From contig NZ_KB894778.1 in assembly GCF_000374625.1 (NCBI RefSeq), positions 1 to 32,202 of the forward strand: 32,202 nucleotides of DNA. The letters are read 5' to 3'. The stretch is from Allobrachymonas chironomi DSM 19884 (GTDB taxonomy: Bacteria > Pseudomonadota > Gammaproteobacteria > Burkholderiales > Burkholderiaceae_C). Below are positions 1 to 7,399 of the stretch, one piece after another. Each line of letters begins with the position of its first letter. The stretch's first letter is position 1. Under the pieces are notes generated by a model. It was not told the origin of the DNA. It did no database searches and was given only the letters and a program-made list of their open reading frames with translations. The translations under genes and the position numbers were made by a program.

Positions 1-231
1 GACAACGCGCTGGCCGAGACCATCAACGGGCTATACAAGGCCGAACTGATTCATCGCCGGGGCCCCTGGAAGACCAGGGAAGCCGTGGAACTGGCGACCC
101 TGCAATGGGTGCACTGGTTCAACCACGTCCGACTGCTCACGCCGATCGGGGGTATCCCGCCGGCAGAAGCTGAGGCAAACTACTGGAGGCAACTTGCCGA
201 CAGCAACACCTTGGCAGAGGTGTCCACTTAA
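1..231 (+). CDS. IS3-family transposase, C-terminal fragment (runs off left edge)
   Basis: The open frame enters from the left edge and gives 76 residues before TAA. It starts DNALAETINGLYKAELIHRR and continues through WKTREAVELATLQWVHWFNHVRL to PPAEAEANYWRQ. This is the end of the rve integrase (DDE) core of IS3-family OrfB transposases: the N-A-x-A-E-(T/S) motif contains the last catalytic glutamate, and W-x-x-x-x-N-x-x-R with P-I-G-x-x-P-P-A-E follows it. The DDE enzyme cuts and joins the element's ends during copy-out-paste-in transposition. The first two catalytic aspartates lie outside the window, so I cannot say whether the copy is intact. Confidence 0.88.
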   Translation, partial: DNALAETINGLYKAELIHRRGPWKTREAVELATLQWVHWFNHVRLLTPIGGIPPAEAEANYWRQLADSNTLAEVST

Positions 232-265
232 ACCAACCAGCCTCCTCGAAACCCGGGGCGGTTCA
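1..265 (+). mobile_element. IS3-family insertion sequence, right end only
   Basis: The left part of this element lies outside the window. What is visible is the 3' end of its transposase followed by about 34 noncoding bases ending in ACCCGGGGCGGTTCA. Read on the other strand this begins TGAACCGCCCCGGGT, which fits the TG...CA terminal inverted repeats of IS3-family elements. The right boundary is therefore placed at about 265. I cannot confirm it, because the left inverted repeat and the target duplication are not in the window. Confidence 0.75.
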
Positions 266-415
266 TTCCGCCATTCATCCAAAGATGTCGTGGTGGTCAC
301 ATTCGACGAGCTGCTGGCCAAACTCAAGGAACTGCATCGCTTGATGTCGGCTGCCGCACCCACGCCAGAGGCGTCGCCCACCGCACCTGAAGAGCCCAAC
401 GCAGATTTGTTCTGA
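266..415 (+). pseudogene. C-terminal remnant of a gene interrupted by the IS element
   Basis: Immediately after the putative IS end an open frame continues for 49 codons to TGA. It encodes SSKDVVVVTFDELLAKLKEL, then a Pro/Ala/Glu-rich tail ending PNADLF. There is no start codon or ribosome site that would make it a gene in its own right, and the frame is open across the IS boundary, so it is best read as the tail of a host gene decapitated by the insertion. A hydrophobic strand followed by T-F/Y-D-E-L-L and a helix is common at the end of PDDEXK-type nuclease domains (for example Shedu-like proteins and some restriction subunits). The fragment is too short to assign. Confidence 0.4.
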
Positions 416-787
416 GATCGGCAAGCTGAACACAGGCCATGCACTGAGCATCCATGCTTGGGCATGGCTACGCGTGAATTTGTAGGACCGCAACGGATCG
501 AAAGCTGTCATCTTCCCTGGTATTTGCTGTTGTGCTTTGTTTGTTTTGGATGGTGCGCGAAGGAATGGGCTACTATGACAAATAAGTTTGCTGTCTCTAG
601 ATGGTTTTCATCGTCTCAGCACGACGTGGCTTACTTTCCCAAGGCTCTCATGTGGCTCCCAGTCCACAACGTCGCATCTCCTGAATGCGGCACGAAACAG
701 AGCTAACCTATTGCCCCGTATATGATTTCAAGTCCCGCGTAATTTGCAGGAAGGGCTTGACGTCGGCCCTTTTTTGTGTCCGTGGCC
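416..787. other. gene-poor interval next to the IS remnant
   Basis: This 372-bp stretch is visibly less GC-rich than the core genes to its right. No open frame in it has convincing protein character. It contains a 7-bp inverted repeat (GCCATGC at 436-442, GCATGGC at 462-468) that may be chance, and the terminator annotated at 751-776. I see no tRNA, integrase or recognisable attachment site. Low GC beside an IS and a broken gene suggests eroded accessory DNA. Confidence 0.5.
751..776 (+). terminator. rho-independent terminator reading rightward
   Basis: The stem AAGGGC (751-756) pairs with GCCCTT (766-771). The right arm runs straight into a T tract up to about 775, so it works on the plus strand. 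It would end transcripts coming from the IS side before they run antisense into the acetyltransferase gene, whose stop codon is 12 bp away. The minus strand has no T tract after the stem. Confidence 0.65.
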
Positions 788-1291
788 TTACAGGGCCAGC
801 ATCAGGTAATGTGTGCCGGCATGGGGGTTGTAGTAGTAAGGCGGGATTTCGACAAAACCCAGCTCTTCGTACAATGCGCGGGCCGCTTCCATGTCACTGA
901 TGGTGTCCAGCAGCACATGCTGGTAGCCGGCCAGACGCGCGGCATCGAGAATGCCCTCGGTCAGGGTGCGGCCCAGGCCAAAGCCACGGAACATCGGGCG
1001 CACATAGAGCCGTTTCATTTCTGCGGCGTCAGCGTAGTCGGAGTCGGGCAAGGGGCGCAAGGCGCAGCAGCCGGCAACCGCACCATCCACCAGGGCCAGC
1101 AGCAGCGCTCCACCCGGTTCGGCGTAGACGCCTGGAAACTCCGCCATCTCGCGTTCAAAATCCTGGAAGTCCAGTGGTATGTCCAGGCTGTCGGCATACT
1201 CCTGCACAACCCGGCGGGCTTCGTCGAGCAGGTGCTCGTCCGTGATGGTGTGCAGGCTGATGGTGGGAGGCGTTTCAGGAAGATCAGGCAT
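788..1291 (-). CDS. GNAT-family N-acetyltransferase
   Basis: The 167-residue product has the GNAT fold signature. A beta strand and core motif EMKRLYVRPMFRGFGLGRTL (Arg-x-x-Gly-x-Gly-type acetyl-CoA pyrophosphate loop) sits at about residues 90-110, and the C-terminal part ARALYEELGFVEIPPYYYNP is also typical. Enzymes of this type move an acetyl group from acetyl-CoA to an amine, but the substrate cannot be told from sequence. I chose the ATG at 1291; the frame stays open to an ATG at 1339, which would overlap the end of the upstream cytochrome b561 gene by 34 bp. Neither start has a strong Shine-Dalgarno. The close or overlapping arrangement suggests translation coupled to the b561 gene. Confidence 0.85.
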   Translation of the reverse strand: MPDLPETPPTISLHTITDEHLLDEARRVVQEYADSLDIPLDFQDFEREMAEFPGVYAEPGGALLLALVDGAVAGCCALRPLPDSDYADAAEMKRLYVRPMFRGFGLGRTLTEGILDAARLAGYQHVLLDTISDMEAARALYEELGFVEIPPYYYNPHAGTHYLMLAL

Positions 1292-1305
1292 GGCGCTACA
1301 GGAAA

Positions 1306-1992
1306 CTACAGCAATGGGGATGACAGGGTGCCCAGCCACCAGGCAAAGGCGACACAGAGACAGAGCAACAACAGGGCGAGCAGCCAGCTGGCCGGCTTGT
1401 CACGACTGGCGGGCGTATCGGCAGGCAATGGCTTGTCACCGGTGAGCATGGGGGCCATCAGTGTCTTGCCGCGCACCAGGCTCTGGAACAGCACAGCCAG
1501 GATGTGCAGGGCCAGCAAGGCCAGTATCAGGTTTTGCCCCCAGAGATGTATGCGGGTAAACCAGCGGCTGCTGTCACTGGACACCCAGGCTGCCAGTGGC
1601 CCGGCAAACGCTATATCGTCGCTGCTGAACAGGCCGCTGATGGTCTGCGTCAGCAATGCCAGCAGCATGATGACGACGGACCAGGAGCCGCTGGGACTGT
1701 GACCGGCTTCCATGCTGGCAGGGGATTGACCGGAGAGCTGTTGCATCAGTGCAGACAATTGCAGTCGAAGCGATGAAAAGCGCGACCAGCGGCCACCGAG
1801 TATGCCCCAGAAGAGGCGGAACAGCAGCAGGCCACACATGGCCTGACCCAGTCGGACATGCCAGTCCATCCAGAGCCCGCCCAGAGTAGCGGTGACAAAC
1901 ATGCCGGTGACCAGCAGCACCAGCAGCCAGTGGAACAAACGGGTAGGAAGATCCCAGATGCGGATCGGGGTGCGTGAAGGGCGTGTAGACAT
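1306..1992 (-). CDS. cytochrome b561-family di-haem membrane protein
   Basis: The 228-residue protein starts MSTRPSRTPIRIWDLPTRLFHW, the usual N-terminus of the Ni/Fe-hydrogenase b-type cytochrome / b561 family (I-x-x-W-D-x-P-x-R-x-x-H-W). Histidines at about 21 (RLFHWLL), 45 (MDWHVRLG), 149 (TRIHLWGQ) and 163 (LALHILAV) fall in four hydrophobic helices and are the likely axial ligands of two b haems. A fifth hydrophobic segment closes the C-terminus. It would pass electrons between the quinone pool and a periplasmic partner. A c-type cytochrome is encoded divergently 137 bp away and is the obvious candidate partner; the pairing is inferred. An upstream in-frame ATG at 2046 is less likely because the family N-terminus begins at 1992. 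Confidence 0.88.
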   Translation of the reverse strand: MSTRPSRTPIRIWDLPTRLFHWLLVLLVTGMFVTATLGGLWMDWHVRLGQAMCGLLLFRLFWGILGGRWSRFSSLRLQLSALMQQLSGQSPASMEAGHSPSGSWSVVIMLLALLTQTISGLFSSDDIAFAGPLAAWVSSDSSRWFTRIHLWGQNLILALLALHILAVLFQSLVRGKTLMAPMLTGDKPLPADTPASRDKPASWLLALLLLCLCVAFAWWLGTLSSPLL

Positions 1993-2129
1993 GACAGGTC
2001 TTGCAGGCGCTGTCTTGGGCAGCAGATGAATCTTCCACTCTATCACAGGGCTGTGGCTGGCTTATAGTGGAGACGTCTGTCTGTTTTGCCAGCCAGCCTG
2101 CCTGACTGGAACAACAAGGAACTGTCTAT

Positions 2130-2585
2130 ATGAAACCCGTACCTCATCTGTTGCTGGCCACTGCCCTGCTGCTGGGCAGTGCAGCAGCTCCGGCCCAGCA
2201 TTTCGCCAAGCCCGAAGATGCCGTCGCCTACCGCCAGAATGCATTCAACCTGATGCAGGCGCATTTTTCGCCCCTGGGGGCCATGGCAAGCGGCAAGAGC
2301 CCCCATGATCCTGCGGCAGCCAGACTGCACGCGGATGTGGTGGCCTACCTGGCGCACCTGCCCTGGGCCGGCTTCATTGCGGGTAGTGACCAGGGCGATA
2401 CCCGCGCCAGACCGGAAATCTGGACCGATTCCAGCCGCTTCCAGCAGGAAGCGGCCGATTTCAGGCAGGCCGCCGCCGAGTTGTCACAGGCGGCGCGCAG
2501 CGGAGAGCTGGGTGCGTTGAAAAAGGCCTTCAGTGCCACATCACAGAGCTGCAAGTCCTGTCACGACAGCTTCAGGCGCAAATAG
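2130..2585 (+). CDS. periplasmic cytochrome c' / c-556-like protein
   Basis: The 151-residue product has a signal peptide (residues 1 to about 23, ending SAAAPA/Q). A mostly helical body and a single haem-binding motif CKSCH at 141-145 close to the C-terminus are typical of the class II cytochromes c (c' and c-556). A methionine in the first helix (NLMQAHF, Met42) is placed where c-556 proteins have their axial ligand, so a six-coordinate c-556 type is possible; true c' proteins usually lack it. The ribosome site AAGGAA lies just upstream of the ATG. It is transcribed divergently from cytochrome b561, which fits a small electron-transfer pair, but the physiological donor and acceptor are unknown. 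Confidence 0.88.
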   Translation: MKPVPHLLLATALLLGSAAAPAQHFAKPEDAVAYRQNAFNLMQAHFSPLGAMASGKSPHDPAAARLHADVVAYLAHLPWAGFIAGSDQGDTRARPEIWTDSSRFQQEAADFRQAAAELSQAARSGELGALKKAFSATSQSCKSCHDSFRRK

Positions 2586-2593
2586 CTCCCGGC

Positions 2594-3091
2594 TCAGGAG
2601 GCCAGCAGCTTTTCGATCAGGCTGTGCAGCTCCTGCTCGTTGGGCGCACCCACATACTGCTTGACGATTTCTCCCTGCTTGTTGAGCAGAAAGGTGGTGG
2701 GGGTGATGCTGATATCTCCCCAGGCCTTGGCGTTGTGGCCGGTGTGGTCCAGCGCCACTTCGAAGGGCAGCTTGCGTGACTGCACGAAGTTGTTCACGTA
2801 CTCGGGCGGATCGTACTGCATGGCCACGGCCACGGTGCGGTAGCCCTGCGCCTGGTACTTCTCGTAGGTCTGGCTCAGCATCGGCATTTCCGCCACGCAG
2901 GTGGTGCAGCTGGTGGCCCAGAAGTTGACCAGCGTGACATGGCCCTGCCAGTCGGTGGTGCTTTTCTGGCTGCCGTCGAGCATCAGGTAGCTGGTTTGCG
3001 GGGCCGACTTGTTGCTGTTGAGGGAGAAATAGGTGGCAGCCGCCACGCCGGCGATGGCGAGGATGGCCATGAGGCGGAACACGAGTTTCAT
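2594..3091 (-). CDS. TlpA-like thiol-disulfide oxidoreductase, membrane-anchored
   Basis: The 165-residue protein has an N-terminal signal anchor (residues 5-22) followed by a periplasmic AhpC/TSA-Redoxin-type thioredoxin domain. The redox motif is FWATSCTTC with Cys62 and Cys65, so the usual Trp before the first Cys (WCxxC) is replaced by Ser. The cis-proline loop reads SITPTTFLLN. Proteins of this group reduce or oxidise periplasmic disulfides, often for cytochrome c maturation. The convergent cytochrome c gene ends 8 bp away, which is a suggestive neighbour, but they are on opposite strands and share no transcript. The start is well defined by the MKLVF signal anchor. Confidence 0.88.
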   Translation of the reverse strand: MKLVFRLMAILAIAGVAAATYFSLNSNKSAPQTSYLMLDGSQKSTTDWQGHVTLVNFWATSCTTCVAEMPMLSQTYEKYQAQGYRTVAVAMQYDPPEYVNNFVQSRKLPFEVALDHTGHNAKAWGDISITPTTFLLNKQGEIVKQYVGAPNEQELHSLIEKLLAS

Positions 3092-3313
3092 GGTGCTGAA
3101 TGGTGGGATACAGGAAGCGGAATCAGTCCGGCTAGTGTAGCGTTTGTGTCGAAACCCGCTGCAATCATGGGAGATAGTGCGCAGCAGTGAAACAGATTGT
3201 CACCTATACTGTCAAGCTGGTATCGGGCCGGCAAGCCATGGCCTGATGATGATTTTCCGCCAGTTCCTGCAGCAAGGGGACTGACGCAGCAGTGAACTTT
3301 CGACAGGATGAAA

Positions 3314-3330
3314 CACGCCTTTGCGGCGTG
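3314..3330 (+). other. small hairpin directly upstream of the EIIA start codon
   Basis: CACGCC (3314-3319) and GGCGTG (3325-3330) form a perfect 6-bp GC-rich stem with a 5-base loop. The ATG of the EIIA gene follows 5 bases later. No clear Shine-Dalgarno sequence is visible between the hairpin and the ATG. The stem may limit ribosome access or simply lie in the leader. The rest of 3092-3335 holds no other recognisable element beyond a -10-like TATACT at 3205-3210 without a good -35. Confidence 0.4.
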
Positions 3331-3335
3331 ACAGC

Positions 3336-3803
3336 ATGAACCAGATTCTGATCGTTGCCCATGAGCCGCTGGCAGACGCGATGCGCCAGTGCGCCCTGCA
3401 TGTTTTTCCGGATTGTGGCGAACGGGTGCTGGCGCTGGATGTCCCGCCCCAGGAGGCACCGGATGTGACGCAGCAGCGTGCCCTGGAGCTGCTGCAGCGC
3501 TCGTCGGCAGATGGCGTGCTGATTCTCACCGATGTCTTCGGCGCCACGCCTTCGAACGTGGTGCAGCATCTGCTGCAATCGGTGCCCCAGGCGACGCACG
3601 GCATGCAGGTGCGTGCCCTTACCGGACTGAGCCTGCCGATGCTGCTGCGCGCGACCTGCTATGCGGAACAGGCCCTCGAAGACCTGGTCGAACGTGCCAT
3701 GGCAGGTGCCCAGCAAGGCATCATGTCCTTTGCCTACACGCCGGTCCAGAATCAGCAACGAGATCTCCCCCATGATTCAGCAAGACATCACCATCAGCAA
3801 TAG
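3336..3803 (+). CDS. PTS system mannose-type EIIA component
   Basis: The 155-residue protein begins MNQILIVAHEPLADAMRQCA, matching the EIIA-Man fold. His9 in the I-V-A-H-x-P-L-A motif is the phosphate acceptor from HPr. The segment GVLILTDVFGATPSNVVQHL (DxxGxTP) and the region around GLSLPMLLRAT are also family hallmarks. It sits with HPr and enzyme I but no EIIB or EIIC permease is present, which is the usual proteobacterial pattern for a regulatory rather than sugar-importing phosphorelay. The C-terminal tail (about 16 residues, rich in Gln, Arg and His) overlaps the HPr gene by 32 bp and is probably lineage-specific. The start at 3336 is chosen over an upstream TTG because it gives the family N-terminus. 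Confidence 0.9.
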   Translation: MNQILIVAHEPLADAMRQCALHVFPDCGERVLALDVPPQEAPDVTQQRALELLQRSSADGVLILTDVFGATPSNVVQHLLQSVPQATHGMQVRALTGLSLPMLLRATCYAEQALEDLVERAMAGAQQGIMSFAYTPVQNQQRDLPHDSARHHHQQ

Positions 3804-4041
3804 ACTGGGTTTGCATGCCCGTGCCTCGGCCAAGCTCACCAAGCTGGCCGGCTCCTTCCCCTGCGAAGTCTGGATGACACGCGGCAGCCGTCGTGTGAAT
3901 GCCAAGAGCATCATGGGCGTGATGATGCTAGCTGCCGGCATCGGTACCGAAGTCACGCTGGAAACCAGTGGCGAACAGGAGCAGGAAGCGATGGACGCGT
4001 TGTTGGCCCTGATCAATGACAAGTTCGGCGAAGGTGAGTAA
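3772..4041 (+). CDS. ptsH: phosphocarrier protein HPr
   Basis: The 89-residue product is a complete HPr. The active-site histidine is His15 in NRLGLHARASAKL, phosphorylated by EI-P. Ser46 is in VNAKSIMGVMML, the site used by HPr kinase/phosphorylase in organisms that have it, so both the transfer and the regulatory sites are intact. The ATG lies inside the end of the EIIA gene (32-bp overlap, different frame), implying translational coupling. The downstream EI gene starts 42 bp after the HPr stop. HPr here would carry phosphate from EI to EIIA-Man and possibly act as a signalling protein. Confidence 0.95.
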   Translation: MIQQDITISNRLGLHARASAKLTKLAGSFPCEVWMTRGSRRVNAKSIMGVMMLAAGIGTEVTLETSGEQEQEAMDALLALINDKFGEGE

Positions 4042-4083
4042 GCTGGCCGCTGGCGGCAGCATGAGGCAGAGGAGACAGTCAGC

Positions 4084-5838
4084 ATGACGATATCGATCCA
4101 TGGCATTGGCGTGGGACGTGGCGTCGGCATCGGCCGTGCCGTGGTGATTGCGTCCAGTCGCGCCGATGTCGGGCACTATTTCATCGATGCCGAGCAGGTA
4201 GAGGCAGAGATCGCACGCGTGTACGAGGCGCGCGATGCGCTGGTACAGGAAATCCAGCTGCTGCTGGCCACCATGAACAAGGACATGCCCGGCGAAGTGG
4301 CGGCGCTGCTCGAGGTGCACATGCTGCTGCTGCAGGATGATGAGCTTTACAGCGGCGTGCGTTACTGGATTGCCGATCGTCTCTACAACGCTGGCTGGGC
4401 CTTGTCGACCCAGTTCGAGCGGTTGGCGCGCCAGTTCGATGACATGGATGACCCCTATCTGCGTGAGCGCAAGGCGGATCTGGAACAGGTGATCGAGCGT
4501 CTGATCAAGCGCATCGAAGGGGAACAATCGCTGCTGGGCATGCAGAAACCGATGTGCCGCAGCGGTGAATGTCTGGAAGAGGATGCGGCCGATGTGCCGC
4601 TGGTGCTGGTGGCGCATGACCTGACACCATCCGACATGCTGCATTTCCGGCAAAGCGTCTTCAAGGGCTTTGTCACCGATGTCGGTGGCAAGACCTCGCA
4701 CACTGCCATTGTGGCGCGCAGCATGGGCATTCCGGCGATTGTCGGTGCGCGCGGCGCCAGCCGGCTGGTGCAGCAGGACGACTGGATCATCATCGATGGC
4801 GATGCCGGTGTGATGCTGGTCAACCCCTCGCCTATCGTGCTGGATGAATACCGCTTCCGCCAGCGCCAGGATGAACTGGAAAAAACGCGCCTGCTGCGCA
4901 TGCTCAGCACGCCCTCGGTCACGCTGGACGGCCAGAAGGTGGAGCTGCTGGCGAACATCGAGCTGCCGCAGGATACCCAGGCGGCACTGGCTTCAGGCGC
5001 GGTCGGGGTCGGCCTGTTCCGCAGCGAATTCCTGTTCATGGGACGCAAGCAGCATCATCCTGACGAAGAAGAACAGTATCGTGCCTACTGTCAGGCGCTG
5101 GAAGGCATGAAGGGCTTGCCGCTGACGATACGCACCATCGATGTGGGAGCCGACAAGCCGCTGGATGACAGCGTGCCGGATGCCTCGCACCTGAATCCGG
5201 CGCTGGGCTTGCGCGCCATCCGCTGGAGCCTGGCCGAGCCGGCCATGTTCCTGACCCAGCTGCGCGCCATCCTGCGTGCTGCGGCCCTCGGGCGCATTCA
5301 TGTGCTGATCCCGATGCTGGCCCATGAGCGTGAAATCCGTCAGACCCTGCAGATGCTGGAAACGGCGCGCCAACAACTGGATGACAAGGGCATGGTCTAT
5401 GGCGAGGTCCTGCTCGGTGCCATGATCGAGGTGCCGGCGGCGGCCCTCACCGCCCGCATGTTCCTCGAATATGTCGACTTCCTGTCGATCGGCACCAATG
5501 ACCTGATCCAGTACACGCTGGCGATCGACCGTGCCGATGAATCCGTGGCGCATCTGTACGATCCGCTGCACCCGGCGGTGCTGCAGCTGCTGGCGATGAC
5601 GATCCAGGCCGCGATCGATGCCGGCAAGCCGGTCTCCGTCTGTGGGGAAATGGCCGGCGATACCGGTTTCACGCGGCTGCTGCTGGGTTTGGGCCTGCGC
5701 AGTTTTTCCATGCACCCGGCACAGATTCTGGCGGTCAAGCAGGAAATCGTGCGCGCCGATAGCGGCAAACTGAAGGAGTGGGCGCAACAGCTGTTGGCCA
5801 GTCGCGATCCGGCCAGCCTGATGCAGGCCGCAGGCTGA
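4084..5838 (+). CDS. ptsI: phosphoenolpyruvate-protein phosphotransferase (enzyme I)
   Basis: The 584-residue protein has the length and three-part layout of EI. The N-terminal helical HPr-binding region comes first. The swivelling phosphohistidine domain has VTDVGGKTSHTAIVARS with His206 as the phosphorylated residue. The C-terminal TIM barrel binds PEP, with GLFRSEFLFMGR, SIGTNDLIQYTLA and the catalytic acid/base cysteine in PVSVCGEMAGD. It transfers phosphate from PEP to HPr in the cytoplasm. A purine-rich stretch GAGGAGA precedes the ATG. It is the last gene of the EIIA-HPr-EI cluster; speE lies convergently 12 bp after its stop. Confidence 0.96.
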   Translation: MTISIHGIGVGRGVGIGRAVVIASSRADVGHYFIDAEQVEAEIARVYEARDALVQEIQLLLATMNKDMPGEVAALLEVHMLLLQDDELYSGVRYWIADRLYNAGWALSTQFERLARQFDDMDDPYLRERKADLEQVIERLIKRIEGEQSLLGMQKPMCRSGECLEEDAADVPLVLVAHDLTPSDMLHFRQSVFKGFVTDVGGKTSHTAIVARSMGIPAIVGARGASRLVQQDDWIIIDGDAGVMLVNPSPIVLDEYRFRQRQDELEKTRLLRMLSTPSVTLDGQKVELLANIELPQDTQAALASGAVGVGLFRSEFLFMGRKQHHPDEEEQYRAYCQALEGMKGLPLTIRTIDVGADKPLDDSVPDASHLNPALGLRAIRWSLAEPAMFLTQLRAILRAAALGRIHVLIPMLAHEREIRQTLQMLETARQQLDDKGMVYGEVLLGAMIEVPAAALTARMFLEYVDFLSIGTNDLIQYTLAIDRADESVAHLYDPLHPAVLQLLAMTIQAAIDAGKPVSVCGEMAGDTGFTRLLLGLGLRSFSMHPAQILAVKQEIVRADSGKLKEWAQQLLASRDPASLMQAAG

Positions 5839-5850
5839 TCCGGTCCGGTT

Positions 5851-6801
5851 TCAGGCGCGTGTGACCTGCAGCGGATCGAAGTCTTCGGGCTGCAGGCTGG
5901 GATCCTGCAGGGCCAGACCATCGCGGATCGGCTCGGCGGCTTGCGCCAGCAGCGTGCGCAGATAGTTCGGCTGGGCCAGCAGTGCCTGATGCATGGCGCC
6001 GTTGTACAGCTGCAGATCGCGCAGTCCCAGCGCGGCAATGCGCTGGTCCACCTCTGCGGCGCTCAGCATGAGCGGGTCGGTGCTGTCCGAGGCCATGGCC
6101 ATGGCCCATTGGGTGCCGTACAGCGGCACGTACTGCAGGTACGGGCGCACCACCGGGAACACCTCGCGCAGCGAAGCCACAATGCGCGCCAGCGTATCGG
6201 GACGGTGAATGGGCGACTGGATATGCAAGGACAGCACGCCGCCCGGCTGCAGGGCGCGGCGGCAGCTGGCATAAAACTCGGTGGTGTAGAGTTGCACTGC
6301 CGGGCCAAACGGATCGGTCAGATCCAGCACGATCTGGTCGAAGTGTTCCTCGCACTGCTCGACAAAGGCACGGCCATCGCCCAGACGGATCTCCAGACGC
6401 GGATCGTCAAAAGCACCACGATGGATCTGCGGCAGCCACGCGCGTGCCATGTCGATCACCTCGCTGTCCAGCTCGGCCAGCACCACGCGCTGCATTTCCG
6501 GGTACTTCAGCAGCTCCTCGATCGCACCGCCATCGCCACCGCCGATCACCAGGGCCGAACGCGGGCTACCCAATGACACTGCCGGCAGGTGGATCATCGG
6601 CTCGTGGTAGAAGAACTCGTCACGTTCGGAGGTCATGAAGCAGCCGTCGATGCGCATGGCGCGACCGAACAGCGGCGTTTCCAGGATCTCGATATGCTGC
6701 ATCTCGGAACGCTGCTCGGCCAGCAGCCGGTTGGCGCGCAGATAAAAGCCGAAATCGGCTGTCAGCTGCTCCAGCGCAAAGCGGTCGGCAGGGGGCTTCA
6801 T
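5851..6801 (-). CDS. speE: spermidine synthase-like polyamine aminopropyltransferase
   Basis: The 316-residue protein has the Rossmann methyltransferase-like fold of SpeE. The nucleotide loop GGGDGG is at 87-92, the acidic residue after the next strand is in VVLAELDSEVID, GDGRAF is at 141-146, and the DLTDP motif (Asp160, Asp163) supplies the residues that contact decarboxylated AdoMet and the amine. Tyr64-His66 (EFFYHEPMIHLP) is the conserved amine-site region. It transfers an aminopropyl group from decarboxylated S-adenosylmethionine to putrescine or a related diamine. It is co-transcribed with speD, whose stop overlaps its start by 4 bp (ATGA), so substrate supply and use are coupled. Confidence 0.93.
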   Translation of the reverse strand: MKPPADRFALEQLTADFGFYLRANRLLAEQRSEMQHIEILETPLFGRAMRIDGCFMTSERDEFFYHEPMIHLPAVSLGSPRSALVIGGGDGGAIEELLKYPEMQRVVLAELDSEVIDMARAWLPQIHRGAFDDPRLEIRLGDGRAFVEQCEEHFDQIVLDLTDPFGPAVQLYTTEFYASCRRALQPGGVLSLHIQSPIHRPDTLARIVASLREVFPVVRPYLQYVPLYGTQWAMAMASDSTDPLMLSAAEVDQRIAALGLRDLQLYNGAMHQALLAQPNYLRTLLAQAAEPIRDGLALQDPSLQPEDFDPLQVTRA

Positions 6802-7226
6802 GCGCGTACCACGCGATGCAGATGCGGGTCTTCCGGATCAAAGGCGTCCATCATCGTCTTGAACAGGGCTTCGGCCTTGGCGCTGTTGTCGCAGGCATAG
6901 CTGCAGACATAGACGTCGAGTGTCACGTAGCCGTCTTCCGGCCAGGTGTGCAGTGACAAGTGCGATTCCGCCAGCACGACCACGCCGGTCACGCCGCTGT
7001 CTTCACCAAAGCTGTGGAACAGGCTGCCCACGGTGGTCAGGCCGGCATCGGCGACGGCCTGCTTGCAGAAGGCTTCCAGATAGGCGGCATCCGTCATCAG
7101 GCGCGGATCGCTGTCACAGCCGTACAGATCGCCAATCAGGTGCAGGCCGGCAGCCATGCGCGGCACGTCCTGTGCAGCACGGCGCTGTTTGGGAAGAATG
7201 GAATGGGTTGAAGCTTGCAATGGCAT
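6798..7226 (-). CDS. speD: S-adenosylmethionine decarboxylase proenzyme, short form
   Basis: The product is 142 residues from the ATG at 7226. The self-cleavage site is LAE/SHLSLHTWPE, with Glu87-Ser88 giving the pyruvoyl group. His93 and Cys108 lie at +5 and +20 from that serine, the same spacing as the Ser63/His68/Cys83 set of the short Thermotoga/Bacillus-type enzyme, so the catalytic residues are complete. It makes decarboxylated AdoMet for the SpeE encoded directly downstream. The start is uncertain: the frame is open further upstream, with another ATG at 7271 (MKIPFSWPCCHPLVEMPLQ), and neither ATG has a well spaced Shine-Dalgarno. The family domain begins at about residue 25 (AAGLHLIGDLYGCD). 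Confidence 0.92.
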   Translation of the reverse strand: MPLQASTHSILPKQRRAAQDVPRMAAGLHLIGDLYGCDSDPRLMTDAAYLEAFCKQAVADAGLTTVGSLFHSFGEDSGVTGVVVLAESHLSLHTWPEDGYVTLDVYVCSYACDNSAKAEALFKTMMDAFDPEDPHLHRVVRA

Positions 7227-7399
7227 CTCCACAAGGGGGTGGCAACAAGGCCATGAAAAAGGGATCTTCATGGTGTCGAGCAGCAGGCATCCGGATAGGG
7301 ATGCGGGTGCTGACTGAAGTCCGCCGCTGATACTGCCTGGCACTGGCGTCCGAAGAACAGCAACGAAAGATGCTCCGACCGCGGGCCGGAGGGGTAACA

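Noticed and set aside
458-706. An 82-codon Cys/Trp-rich frame after the IS remnant
   Set aside because: Odd composition, no ribosome site and no recognisable family; likely chance in low-GC intergenic DNA.
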